Source: JBARCX01 sp049794535 (GTDB taxonomy: Bacteria > Pseudomonadota > Gammaproteobacteria > Xanthomonadales > Rhodanobacteraceae). From it: a stretch of DNA of 26,630 nucleotides. The DNA is taken from NCBI GenBank assembly GCA_049794535.1, contig JBARCX010000377.1, positions 1 through 26,630 on the forward strand. The letters run 5' to 3'. Positions within the stretch are counted from its first letter, which is position 1, and the number at the start of each line of letters is the position of its first letter. Shown here piece by piece: positions 8,206-15,769 of the stretch. The notes beneath the pieces are model-generated. The model saw only the letters and a program-made list of their open reading frames with translations. It did not search any database and was not told where the DNA came from. The position numbers and the translations under genes are program-made.

Positions 8206-8910
8206 TTAGTGCCCTCCTGGCGAATGATCACCCTGCGAGGAATCAACTTGCGCCGCTGTGACCGGTTGCGTAGTCGTCGGCTGCGCGGCGTACCACGCGC
8301 TGACTGCCGTGATATCCGTATCATTCAATTTCCCGGCAACGCTGTGCATCAGCTGCAACGGATCATTGTTCCGCGTGCCTTGCTGCCACGCGTGCAGCTG
8401 ACTGGCCAGATAGTTCGCCGACTGCCCCACCAACGGGGGAAAGTGTTCGCCCACGCCAATGCCACCCGGGCCATGGCATTGCGCGCAGCCTGGCAAACCC
8501 TGCGACCAACGACCGCGCGCAGCCAATGCCTCGCCTGCCGCCTTTTGCGCAGCATCCATGGCTGATGCGGGCTGCTGTGCGGGCACCGGCAGCCCACTGT
8601 AGTAAGCCGCCACCGCCGCGCGTTCGTCTTCGCTCAGACTCATCGCGATCGGTTGCATGCTCGCGTTTTGGCGCTTGCCGGCAGCGAAGTCGTCGAGCTG
8701 TTTACGCAGATAAGCCGCCGGCAATCCCGCCAATCGCGGGAAGCCTGGTGCAGCTAAACCACCACCATCCGCGCCATGACAAGCCAGGCAAGGAACGGCG
8801 CCATGGCCATTCCCTTGATGAGCAATGCTGGCGCCATCCAGCGTAGCGGCCAGCACGGCATGGCCCCACAAGAGACCGGCGACACCGATAAGCGAGCGCC
8901 ACACCTTCAT
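8206..8910 (-). CDS. tsdB: Diheme cytochrome c, c4/TsdB-like
   Basis: A periplasmic electron carrier of 234 residues, with a signal peptide (cleavage near VLAA, residue 21) and two tandem class I cytochrome domains with haem sites C41LACH45 and C142AQCH146. Candidate distal methionines are Met90 (or Met85) and Met188. This two-domain pattern is the cytochrome c4 / TsdB type; TsdB is the known electron acceptor of TsdA in several bacteria, and the adjacency to a TsdA-like gene supports that role. The start at 8910 overlaps the upstream stop as ATGA, implying translational coupling, and the stop lies 2 nt before tsdA. A longer same-frame reading upstream of 8910 only shadows the binding-protein gene. 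The C-terminal 20 residues or so are polar and end in GGH. Partner role is inferred; the cytochrome call is secure. Confidence 0.88.
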   Translation of the reverse strand: MKVWRSLIGVAGLLWGHAVLAATLDGASIAHQGNGHGAVPCLACHGADGGGLAAPGFPRLAGLPAAYLRKQLDDFAAGKRQNASMQPIAMSLSEDERAAVAAYYSGLPVPAQQPASAMDAAQKAAGEALAARGRWSQGLPGCAQCHGPGGIGVGEHFPPLVGQSANYLASQLHAWQQGTRNNDPLQLMHSVAGKLNDTDITAVSAWYAAQPTTTQPVTAAQVDSSQGDHSPGGH

Positions 8911-9872
8911 GGCTGCGGCGGCTGGAAGCCGTACTTGTGGTAAATCGCCTGCGCTTGCGGTGATTGCATGAAGGCCATGAAATCCTTCGCTGCCTGCGCA
9001 TGCGGGGCGTCTTTCATGCGGGCGACGGTATACGTCGCCACGGCATTCTGCTCCGCAGGAATCGCGATGGTTTCCACCGGATGGTGCAAGATTTCTTGCT
9101 GGAAATACGCCTCGGTGGACCACACCGGTGCCGCATCCGACTCGCCCTGCAACACGCGCAACGGCGACTGCCGATGATGGATCTGGGTCAGGAAAGTACT
9201 GCCATCCTTCACCTTGGTATCCATGATCGCGTGATCCAGCGCATCGCCACCGGCTTTGCGATAGCTCGCTTCGATCTGCTTCGCGATACCTTCCCATGCG
9301 GGGTTTGGCATGCTCACGCGCACATCGGCGCGACCAAGGTCCTTCAGCCCCTCGATGTGCTTGGGATTGCCCTTGGCAACCAGGATCGCCAAGGGGTTGC
9401 GCGCATAGTCGTACGTCTCGGCAAACCAGTTGCGCTGCTTCTGCGTTTCTGCAATCGATGCCTTGCCATCGGTAAAGACATCCGGCTTCAACGCAATGCG
9501 CAGGTTGCCCATCACCAACGAGCCCGTTTCGATCTGTTTGGCAAGGATGCCGGGCGGCAGCGTTTCCACATAGATGCGCTGGTATTGCGGATGCGCCTGC
9601 TTGAACGCCTCCATCAGATCATGCACCACCATGAACTGGTTACCGGCAAAGAACACCGTCAACTGCGGATCGACGATGTCGCCATGCAGATCGGCAATCG
9701 CATCCACCGGCGGCACGCTGAAATGCACGCCACCGGTCGGTGGTGGATTCCACGGCGGCAGATAGTCGGTTTGACCCGTGGCTTGGCCGGCAGCAAACGC
9801 GCTGCCGCAGACTGCAGCGAGCAGACTGGCCAACAGCACACGATGCAACCGCGAGGTGGCAGATGACGACAT
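8907..9872 (-). CDS. Periplasmic substrate-binding protein, orphan (ModA/SBP_bac_11-like)
   Basis: A 321-residue exported protein with a signal peptide ending near SAFAA. It has the bilobal type II binding-protein look: an early FFAGNQFMVVHDLMEAF strand-helix, a GSLVMGNLRIALKPDVFT segment, an LAILVAKGNP hinge strand and a C-terminal helix before KYGFQPP. This resembles molybdate/sulfate-type oxyanion binders, but I cannot name the ligand. ATG 9872 is chosen because AAGGAG lies 6 nt upstream; the in-frame ATG at 9890 has no such site. No permease or ATPase gene is near, so it may act as a chaperone, sensor or donor instead of serving an ABC importer. It sits between a DsrE-like gene (28 nt gap) and the TsdB-like gene (ATGA overlap), so a role with sulfur oxyanions is the natural inference. 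Confidence 0.75.
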   Translation of the reverse strand: MSSSATSRLHRVLLASLLAAVCGSAFAAGQATGQTDYLPPWNPPPTGGVHFSVPPVDAIADLHGDIVDPQLTVFFAGNQFMVVHDLMEAFKQAHPQYQRIYVETLPPGILAKQIETGSLVMGNLRIALKPDVFTDGKASIAETQKQRNWFAETYDYARNPLAILVAKGNPKHIEGLKDLGRADVRVSMPNPAWEGIAKQIEASYRKAGGDALDHAIMDTKVKDGSTFLTQIHHRQSPLRVLQGESDAAPVWSTEAYFQQEILHHPVETIAIPAEQNAVATYTVARMKDAPHAQAAKDFMAFMQSPQAQAIYHKYGFQPPQP

Positions 9873-9900
9873 GATGGACTCCTTGTTCATAACGGCATCG

Positions 9901-10443
9901 TTAAAGCGGCATCAGGGCATAACCCTGCTGTTCGAGCTCGGTGATGGTGGTGAGTGCCGACAAGCTCAGTGTGACGTCCTTCGATAGCCAGGCATTGTCA
10001 AAGTGATGCTCGGCCATCGCCTGCCCACATACGACAACATCGATACCGGCCTTACGCAGCTGCGCGATCACCGGCAGGTTGGGGTTGGCAACACCTAACT
10101 GTGCACGGTAATGCGCGTCATCCAGCACGATCGGCGTCGCCGAACCATAGGCGACCGCAACGAATTTCAGGTGATTCAACGGCACGCCTGACGCGGCGTA
10201 GATGTTGACCGTGCGAGCCACGCGCTCCAGTGCCGGGTTGATATCGCCCGGCTTGTCGCTGGCCTTGGTCAGGGAGAACACCACCTTGTAGGTCGCATTG
10301 CGATCTGGCTGGTAGGCCGCCTGCGGGAGCGCGTGGAATGCGCCGGCGGCGGTAATGGCCTGCGTAGGGGCATCGGCTGCCACTGCTACGGCACAGGTCA
10401 GCAGACCGAACACACAGCTTAGGAAAAGAGTCGAGCGATTCAT
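9901..10443 (-). CDS. Exported DsrE-family protein
   Basis: A 180-residue protein. The start is taken at ATG 10443, where a typical signal peptide begins (hydrophobic to about residue 22, VAADA); an upstream in-frame ATG at 10521 adds a charged, unlikely leader inside the promoter region. The body has the DsrE/DsrF-like alternating fold: VVFSLTKA strand, a helix, LKFVAVAYG strand, a further helix, then GIDVVVCGQAM with Cys139 at the place of the sulfur-carrying cysteine of DsrE proteins. Family members in the cytoplasm pass persulfide sulfur between partners (DsrEFH, TusBCD); a secreted one is less usual. It is the first gene of the operon leading to the binding protein, TsdB and TsdA, so it may bind or transfer a periplasmic sulfur species; that is inference. 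Confidence 0.8.
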   Translation of the reverse strand: MNRSTLFLSCVFGLLTCAVAVAADAPTQAITAAGAFHALPQAAYQPDRNATYKVVFSLTKASDKPGDINPALERVARTVNIYAASGVPLNHLKFVAVAYGSATPIVLDDAHYRAQLGVANPNLPVIAQLRKAGIDVVVCGQAMAEHHFDNAWLSKDVTLSLSALTTITELEQQGYALMPL

Positions 10444-10509
10444 GGATTCAATCTCGTAATGATGACGCCCAGTCGCGCCGGCACCCACGCTACCCCCGTT
10501 CTCGCGATC

Positions 10510-10528
10510 AGACAATTTCATGTTGTCT
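10510..10528. promoter_or_regulatory. Inverted repeat in the divergent dsrE-like / ubiE region
   Basis: AGACAA and TTGTCT form perfect 6-bp arms around 7 nt (TTTCATG). They lie 67 bp from the dsrE-like start and 63 bp from the ubiE start, within the 147-bp shared promoter region. This could be an operator for the thiosulfate operon. No regulator gene is adjacent. Confidence 0.35.
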
Positions 10529-10590
10529 ATATGGCGAATAAGTCGAGCTTATCTACGGGATGCCCAGGCCAATCCTGTAGCATTAGCGGG

Positions 10591-11343
10591 ATGAACGAGC
10601 AGCCCAAAACCACCCATTTCGGTTTCCGCGACGTACCCGTCGCCGACAAGCAGAAGCTGGTCGGCCAGGTGTTCACTTCGGTCGCGCGTAGCTATGACCT
10701 GATGAACGACCTGATGTCGTTCGGCGTCCACCGCCTGTGGAAGCGCCACTTCGTAGCGATCAGCGGCGTGCGTCGCGGTGATCGCGTGCTGGATCTGGCC
10801 GGCGGCACCGGCGATATCGCCGCGCTGCTGAAACCGGTAGTCGGCGAACAGGGTGAAGTGGTGGTTGGCGATATCAACGCCGCCATGCTCGGTGTCGGCC
10901 GTGACCGCCTGACCGATCGCGGCCAGGTGAGCGGCCTGCGCTGGGCCCAGCTCAACGCCGAAGCTTTGCCATTCCCGGATAACTCCTTCGACGCCGTAAC
11001 CATGGCGTTCGGCCTGCGCAACGTTACTGATAAGGAAAAAGCGCTGGCCGATATCTGCCGCGTGCTCAAGCCTGGCGGTCGCGCGTTGGTGCTGGAGTTC
11101 TCGAAAGTGCGGAGCGAGCTCTTCAGCAAGCTGTACGACTTCCATTCGTTCAAGGTGCTGCCGAAGCTCGGCCAGTTGTTTGCCGGCGATGCCGACAGTT
11201 ACCAATACCTCGCCGAGTCGATCCGCAAACATCCGGATCAGGAAACCCTAAAGGGCATGATGGAACGCGCCGGCTTCGGCCGCGTGGAAGTGCGCAATCT
11301 CAGCAACGGCATCGTGGCGATCCATCGGGCGTACAAGCTCTAA
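10591..11343 (+). CDS. ubiE: Demethylmenaquinone / 2-methoxy-6-polyprenyl-1,4-benzoquinol methylase UbiE
   Basis: A SAM-dependent C-methyltransferase for ubiquinone (and menaquinone where present), acting at the cytoplasmic face of the membrane. The protein has 250 residues, matching E. coli UbiE (251). The family opening GFRDVPVADKQKLVGQVF, the SAM-binding loop LDLAGGTGD (68-75), NAEALPFPDNSFD and AFGLRNVTDKEKAL are all present in order, as is the C-terminal GIVAIHRAYK. The start at 10591 matches the family N terminus; the frame is open upstream to 10459 but that part lies in the divergent promoter region. The ribosome site is weak (AGCGGG). The next gene begins 3 nt after its stop. Confidence 0.96.
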   Translation: MNEQPKTTHFGFRDVPVADKQKLVGQVFTSVARSYDLMNDLMSFGVHRLWKRHFVAISGVRRGDRVLDLAGGTGDIAALLKPVVGEQGEVVVGDINAAMLGVGRDRLTDRGQVSGLRWAQLNAEALPFPDNSFDAVTMAFGLRNVTDKEKALADICRVLKPGGRALVLEFSKVRSELFSKLYDFHSFKVLPKLGQLFAGDADSYQYLAESIRKHPDQETLKGMMERAGFGRVEVRNLSNGIVAIHRAYKL

Positions 11344-11346
11344 CCT

Positions 11347-12012
11347 ATGTTGAACCGCTACCGTCCGTTTGCCGCCATAGCCGCCGTGATCGGCTGGGCG
11401 GCACTCGCGCTACAGCTAGGGCTATCCATCCAGCTGACGATAGCCAACGGACAAGGCGCATGGGCCGGGGTATGGTTCTACCTCGGCTACTTCACCATCT
11501 CGACGAATGTGCTGGTGGCGCTTGCACTGACAGCCGCGGCACGTGGTCCTCGCGGTGCCATCAGCCGCTTCTTTGGGCGCGTAGATGTGCACACTGCGAC
11601 TGCCATGAGCATCGTGATCGTCAGCGCGATCTATAACCTGTTGTTGCGCCAACTATGGCAACCGCATGGCTGGCAGATCGTCGCTGACATGACCTTGCAC
11701 GATGTGATGCCGGCACTGTTCCTGCTGTATTGGTGGCTGGCGGTGCCAAAGGCGATGCTGCGTTTTCACCAAGTCATCATCTGGCAGCTGTATCCGGCCG
11801 CCTACTTCGTTTACGTGTTGGTACGCGGCGCCGTGAATGGCTGGTACCCCTACCCGTTTCTCGATGTGCCTCCGCTGGGTTACATCGACGTATTGATCGA
11901 TGCCTGCGCCGTACTGCTCGTCTTTATTGTGGTCGGGCTTCTGCTGGTCACGCTGGGGCGCTGGCAGGCGCGACGGCTGATAAAGAACGAGGCTGTGCCA
12001 GCATCCTCTTGA
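11347..12012 (+). CDS. Pr6Pr (FAR-17a/AIG1-like) family membrane protein
   Basis: A 221-residue integral membrane protein with about six hydrophobic segments (near residues 8-32, 42-65, 84-100, 112-132, 139-160 and 182-205). The pattern YFTISTNVLVAL early on, LHDVMPALFLLYWWL in the middle and GAVNGWYPYPFLDV late is characteristic of the Pr6Pr family, related to eukaryotic FAR-17a/AIG1 proteins. Some eukaryotic members hydrolyse fatty-acid esters of hydroxy fatty acids; the function of bacterial members is not established to my knowledge. The candidate polar residues here would be the Thr/Ser of the TIST block and His118 of LHDVMP. The start lies 3 nt after the ubiE stop, so the two are probably cotranscribed, though no functional link is obvious. 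It is convergent with the GST gene 24 nt away, with no clear terminator between. Confidence 0.85.
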   Translation: MLNRYRPFAAIAAVIGWAALALQLGLSIQLTIANGQGAWAGVWFYLGYFTISTNVLVALALTAAARGPRGAISRFFGRVDVHTATAMSIVIVSAIYNLLLRQLWQPHGWQIVADMTLHDVMPALFLLYWWLAVPKAMLRFHQVIIWQLYPAAYFVYVLVRGAVNGWYPYPFLDVPPLGYIDVLIDACAVLLVFIVVGLLLVTLGRWQARRLIKNEAVPASS

Positions 12013-12036
12013 TGCGTTGATGCTCGAACGCCCTAC

Positions 12037-12735
12037 TCAACCAGCCGCCACGCGAAGATCCTCGATCAACATTCCCGCCTGCCTTAGCTCGGCCTCGTGA
12101 TCCGGGTCACGCCATGCCTCCTGCAGCGCGTCGGCGTACCAGCGACGCATGGATGGCAGTTCGAGCAAGCGTTGCGCATAGGCAGCCACGGGCTCGCTCA
12201 GCACCACGCCATACGTCTGGATGCGGAAGGCCACGGGTGCGAAGAACGCATCGACCGCACCGAATGTCTTGCCCGCCAGGAACGGACCGCCAAAGCGGGT
12301 CAGCCCTTCGCTCCATAGTTCGTCGATGCGTGCGATATCGGCATGCAATGCCGCTGGCAAGGTATCAGGCAACTGAATGCGCAGGCCACAGCTCATCGGG
12401 CAATGCGAGCGCAATGGGCCAAAGCCCGAGTGCATCTCGGCAGCCGCGCAGCGTGCCCAGGCGCGCGCCGACGCATCTGTTGGCCATACACCCGGGTGAC
12501 GCTCCGCTAGATACTCGGCAATCGCCAACGAATCCCACACCAAGGTGTCGCCATCACGCAGACACGGCACCTTGCCGGTCGGCGAGAATTGCCGGAACGC
12601 GGCCCAGGTTAATGCCGTGCCACGCGCAAATGGCGCCAGCAGCTCCTCGAAAGGAATACCCAACTCGCTCAGCAACACCCAAGGACGTAACGACCACGAC
12701 GAGTAATTCTTGTTGGCTATATGCAGCGCATACAT
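12037..12735 (-). CDS. Glutathione S-transferase family protein
   Basis: A 232-residue GST-fold protein. The N-terminal thioredoxin-like domain starts with YSSWSLRPWVLL, where a Ser of the SSWS stretch takes the place of the usual catalytic Ser/Tyr. The cis-proline motif GKVPCL and the glutathione gamma-glutamyl-binding motif DSLAIAEYLAE follow. The second half is the all-helical domain (FLAGKTFGAVDAFFAP is its N-capping box). The start at 12735 gives the family N terminus MYALHIANKNYSS; an in-frame ATG at 12771 would overlap the cupin gene. It is the third gene of a DMT exporter - cupin - GST set on this strand, 32 nt after the cupin stop. The substrate is unknown; a detoxification or thiol-conjugation role is the general expectation. 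Confidence 0.9.
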   Translation of the reverse strand: MYALHIANKNYSSWSLRPWVLLSELGIPFEELLAPFARGTALTWAAFRQFSPTGKVPCLRDGDTLVWDSLAIAEYLAERHPGVWPTDASARAWARCAAAEMHSGFGPLRSHCPMSCGLRIQLPDTLPAALHADIARIDELWSEGLTRFGGPFLAGKTFGAVDAFFAPVAFRIQTYGVVLSEPVAAYAQRLLELPSMRRWYADALQEAWRDPDHEAELRQAGMLIEDLRVAAG

Positions 12736-12767
12736 GATCGACTGGCTCCGCTTAGGGTGGATTGGAT

Positions 12768-13064
12768 TCAAACGTCGAGGATGACTAGCGTACCGGTACT
12801 TCCTTCCACTACGGCATGCGCTACACCCAGCGGCACCACATATAACTCACCACTACGCACGGTCACCGGCTCGCCCGACACCAACAGATTGAGTTGGCCG
12901 TCGATCACCAGCAAGCCTTCGGCGTACGTGTGGGTTTCTTCCTCATACGGCGAGCCGTCCATACGCATCACCTTGAGCTGCGTTTCGCCAATGCGGGCAA
13001 GCACTATGGATCGCCATGCGTCGGGAAGTTGCGTGGCAATGTCGCTCAGATCGTGATGACTCAT
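12768..13064 (-). CDS. Small cupin-domain protein
   Basis: A 98-residue single cupin barrel. The segments EGLLVIDGQLNLLV, GEPVTVRSGELYVVPLGVAHAV and GTLVILDV give the typical paired-strand pattern with the GxxxxxPxGxxH second motif. The usual HxH of motif 1 is not clear (ETHTYAEG has one His), so metal binding may be partial or absent. Small cupins of this type are often sugar- or metabolite-binding or regulatory; no substrate can be given. It starts 10 nt after the stop of the upstream DMT transporter gene, with GGGAG close to the ATG, and is followed by the GST gene, so the three are probably one transcript. Confidence 0.82.
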   Translation of the reverse strand: MSHHDLSDIATQLPDAWRSIVLARIGETQLKVMRMDGSPYEEETHTYAEGLLVIDGQLNLLVSGEPVTVRSGELYVVPLGVAHAVVEGSTGTLVILDV

Positions 13065-13074
13065 AACTCCCGAC

Positions 13075-14004
13075 TCAATGTCGTTCGCATGCTTCGGTAT
13101 CCAGCCTCGGCTTCACGACTAGGGGTACAACACGCCTACGCGCATTCGCCAGCGCCACACCACCCACCGTAATCACGCCACCCACCAGGGTTAATGCACC
13201 AGGCTGCTCACCCAGCCACACCCAGCCGATCAACACAGCGATCGGCGGCGAAAAGTAAATGAAGCTGGATACCTGCGAGGCAGAGGCACGATGCAATGCC
13301 GCGCTCCATGCCAGATACCCAACAAAACTCGGCGCGATGCCCAACCACACCAGCGCAGCAATGTGCGACCACGGCGCCGCCACGAGCGCCTGCGGCAAAT
13401 GCAGGCCGAACGGTAGCGAACCTAGCGTGCCCGCGAAGAACGTAAACGCGGTAACACCAATCACACTGTTGCGAACAAATAACGGCTTCTGTCCCACGAA
13501 GAACACCGCCGAAGCCAATACGCTCACCAGCACCAACGCGGCCATCGGCTCGAACTTCACTTCCTTGCCGCTGGCCAGCACCACCAGCACCACGCCAACC
13601 AGCGCTACGCCCAGTCCAACCAAGGTGCGTGCAGACAAGCGCTCTCGCAGCCACACGGCTGACAGCGCCGCCGTGGCGGCCGGTACCAGCGAGATCAGGA
13701 TCGCCGCCGTGCCACTGGCGATACGCGTCTCCGCGTAGTTCAGGCACAGGTGATAGACGGTGAGCCCGCACACGCCAAGCAACGCGAGTTGCAGCCAATC
13801 GCGTCGTGCAGGCAACGGCACGCGCTTGACAGCCAGCAACACCGCAAAACACGCCGAGCCAATCGCCAAGCGCGCCAGCGCCACCTCACCCGGGGTGAAC
13901 GAAGCCAGCGAATACGCAATCGCGGCGTAGGCCGACGACCAGGTCATCAAGGCGATGCCGATGTAGATGAGCGCACGCCCGTCGAGACGCTCAGGGGTAG
14001 CCAT
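13075..14004 (-). CDS. DMT-superfamily (EamA) transporter
   Basis: A 309-residue inner-membrane protein with ten predicted helices in two EamA repeats. The first repeat holds MTWSSAYAAIAYSLASFTPGEVALARL and ISLVPAATAALSAVWLRERLSARTL-like elements; the second ends in YFSPPIAVLIGWVWLGEQPG. These are signatures of drug/metabolite exporters such as RhtA/YdcZ relatives that export amino acids or small metabolites. ATG 14004 is chosen as it starts the family N terminus; a longer frame to 14157 runs through the divergent promoter and over the Lrp gene start. It is divergent from an Lrp/AsnC regulator, a common pairing for amino-acid exporters, and heads a transporter - cupin - GST operon. The substrate is unknown. 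Confidence 0.9.
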   Translation of the reverse strand: MATPERLDGRALIYIGIALMTWSSAYAAIAYSLASFTPGEVALARLAIGSACFAVLLAVKRVPLPARRDWLQLALLGVCGLTVYHLCLNYAETRIASGTAAILISLVPAATAALSAVWLRERLSARTLVGLGVALVGVVLVVLASGKEVKFEPMAALVLVSVLASAVFFVGQKPLFVRNSVIGVTAFTFFAGTLGSLPFGLHLPQALVAAPWSHIAALVWLGIAPSFVGYLAWSAALHRASASQVSSFIYFSPPIAVLIGWVWLGEQPGALTLVGGVITVGGVALANARRRVVPLVVKPRLDTEACERH

Positions 14005-14122
14005 GGGACGAATTCCGGCAGGGGGAGGATGTACAAATGCTAGTCGTGGCCGCTTCACACAGGAATAATGGAACATCTTGCACTGCGATGTTTTGCCGTT
14101 GAACGAATTGAGGATGACCTCT

Positions 14123-14623
14123 ATGACCTTGGAATCGAAACCCGAATGGGACAACAAGGACTGGCACCTACTCGAAGCGCTCCAGCAGGACGCGCGCCTC
14201 GGCTACGCCGAGCTGGGCCGCAAGGTTCGGCTGTCCGCCCCCGCCGTTGCCGAACGCGTAAAGCGACTAGAGGAAGCCGGCGTGATCACGGGCTATCGCG
14301 CGGTGATCGAACCCAAGCGACTGGGCTACAGCATCGAAGCCATGGTGCGCCTGCGCTGCGATGGCGGCATCTGCTCACGCATCGGCAAGATCGTGGAGGA
14401 CATCCCCGAGGTACTCGATTGCCGCCGCTTGGCCGGCGAGGATTCTGCACTGCTACGCGTGGTGGCGATGTCGATCAGCCATCTGGAATCGGTGCTCGAT
14501 CGCCTGCTGAAAATCCACAGCAGTATCAGCACCACCACCTTGATCGTGCTGCAAGCGCCGCATGCCAATCGTCCGATGACGCGCGCGATGTGGGACGCCG
14601 CGCGCCTGCTGTCGCGTGACTGA
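14123..14623 (+). CDS. Lrp/AsnC-family transcriptional regulator
   Basis: A 166-residue protein with the Lrp layout: an N-terminal helix-turn-helix (about 10-60; DARLGYAELGRKVRLSAPAVAERVKRLEEAGVI includes it) and a C-terminal RAM ligand-binding domain with the CRRLAGEDSALLRV strand. ATG 14123 is preferred because GAGG lies 9 nt upstream; in-frame ATGs at 14114 and 14078 are possible. The gene is divergent from the DMT exporter gene with a 118-bp intergenic region, so it probably controls the exporter operon and itself in response to an amino acid. Its ligand is not known. It ends 32 nt before the convergent bestrophin-like gene. Confidence 0.92.
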   Translation: MTLESKPEWDNKDWHLLEALQQDARLGYAELGRKVRLSAPAVAERVKRLEEAGVITGYRAVIEPKRLGYSIEAMVRLRCDGGICSRIGKIVEDIPEVLDCRRLAGEDSALLRVVAMSISHLESVLDRLLKIHSSISTTTLIVLQAPHANRPMTRAMWDAARLLSRD

Positions 14624-14655
14624 TTCGCGAGCGCGAGCTGCCCGTCAGTTCGACC

Positions 14656-15579
14656 TCAATCGAAAATGACGCCTTGCTTCGTTGGCGTCCGCACCGGAGT
14701 TGTCTGCTCACCCAGCAAATCGTATGCAGCCTCTTCGATGCCTGAGGACATCACGTTGAGCGCAAGGTCATTGTCTTCGGTACCAAAGGGATCTTCGATC
14801 TGACTCGCAATAGCTTCGTGCGCCATGAACGTATAAGCGACGAAGACCGCGAAGACCGGCGTGAAGGCCCCAATGCTCTCCACCAACCCAAACGGCAGCA
14901 GTGCGCAAAAGAAATACACCGTGCGGTGAATCATCACCGAATACGCAAACGGCAGCGGTGTCGACGCAATACGCTCGCATCCGCCGATGACCTCCGACAA
15001 TCCGTTGAGGTTGCGATCGAAGGCAAGCACTGCCCAGGGATCGATGGCACCCTCACGTGCACGACGTTGCACCCACTCGCCGAGCCACAACATGATCGTC
15101 GCAGGGCGATAGCGCGATGCCATCACGCGATCGAACAGCGGCGCAGGCAAGCGTGTCATCAGATCCTCACGCGGATCACTAACGCGTAATTGATGACGTA
15201 ACGCGTGCGGGAGCGCTGCCAGCACTCGAACAAATTCACGCGCATCGTCACTGCCGAACGTACCCAGCGGCAGCGTGAGTGCTTGCCGTGTCATGGAGCG
15301 TGTCTCGTTGAGCAACTGCCCCCACAACTTGCGCGCCTCCCAATAGCGGTCGTAGCTCGCGTTGTTGCGAAAGCCGAGAAATACGGCCAAGGCGATGCCG
15401 ACCAGTGAAAACGGTGCTGTGCTCAGGCTGATCGTGATCGGGAAAACATGGGAGTGAACCGCCACGGCCACCCATGAAATGCAGAAGATCAGAAACAATC
15501 GCGGCAGCAACTCCGGCAGAACGGAGCCGCGCCATGCGAGCAACATGCGAAACCAATGCAGGTGCGGACGAACGATCAT
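14656..15579 (-). CDS. Bestrophin-like (YneE/RFP-TM) membrane channel
   Basis: A 307-residue inner-membrane protein of the prokaryotic bestrophin family (YneE type, usual length about 300). The start MIVRPHLHWFRMLLAWRGSVLP is the family N terminus, which fixes ATG 15579 over the in-frame ATG at 15636. Also seen are LGFRNNASYDRYWEARKLWG, a bestrophin hallmark, two hydrophobic hairpins (about 28-75 and 213-255), and IEDPFGTEDNDLAL near the C terminus. Family members form pentameric ion channels; the Klebsiella homologue conducts cations and eukaryotic ones conduct chloride. The physiological role here is unknown. The gene is monocistronic, convergent with the Lrp gene, and divergent from the phosphoesterase gene. 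Confidence 0.93.
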   Translation of the reverse strand: MIVRPHLHWFRMLLAWRGSVLPELLPRLFLIFCISWVAVAVHSHVFPITISLSTAPFSLVGIALAVFLGFRNNASYDRYWEARKLWGQLLNETRSMTRQALTLPLGTFGSDDAREFVRVLAALPHALRHQLRVSDPREDLMTRLPAPLFDRVMASRYRPATIMLWLGEWVQRRAREGAIDPWAVLAFDRNLNGLSEVIGGCERIASTPLPFAYSVMIHRTVYFFCALLPFGLVESIGAFTPVFAVFVAYTFMAHEAIASQIEDPFGTEDNDLALNVMSSGIEEAAYDLLGEQTTPVRTPTKQGVIFD

Positions 15580-15702
15580 GATGAGCGCGGCTGTGCGGGA
15601 GGAGACCCCATTATCCTCAATATGGCGACGCTGCATCCGCCCTTGCGGGATGGCCTACGACTTATGCCATGGTCGCTATGGGTGCTAGGCCTGCATACTG
15701 TT

Positions 15703-15719
15703 GACTCGCTCGGCGAGTC
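15703..15719. promoter_or_regulatory. Inverted repeat upstream of the AcpA-type gene
   Basis: GACTCGC and GCGAGTC form perfect 7-bp arms around 3 nt, 51 bp before the phosphoesterase start and in the 190-bp divergent region shared with the bestrophin-like gene. It could be an operator or a 5'-UTR hairpin. A clear promoter was not found. Confidence 0.3.
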
Positions 15720-15769
15720 GCGCAGCGCAACTTCGCTGATCCATACACTCCTCTGCTCTGCACGTTGCC

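Noticed and set aside
8911..9297. Upstream extension of the TsdB-like frame
   Set aside because: The added part overlaps the binding-protein gene in another frame and lacks domain features; ATG 8910 gives a normal signal peptide and an ATGA overlap.
8964..9866. Open frame of 300 codons on the + strand opposite the binding-protein gene
   Set aside because: It mirrors a coding sequence with signal peptide and good Shine-Dalgarno on the other strand; the composition is typical of a high-GC shadow frame.
14005..14157. N-terminal extension of the DMT transporter to ATG 14157
   Set aside because: It would cross the divergent promoter and overlap the Lrp gene start, and adds a non-hydrophobic leader not seen in EamA transporters.
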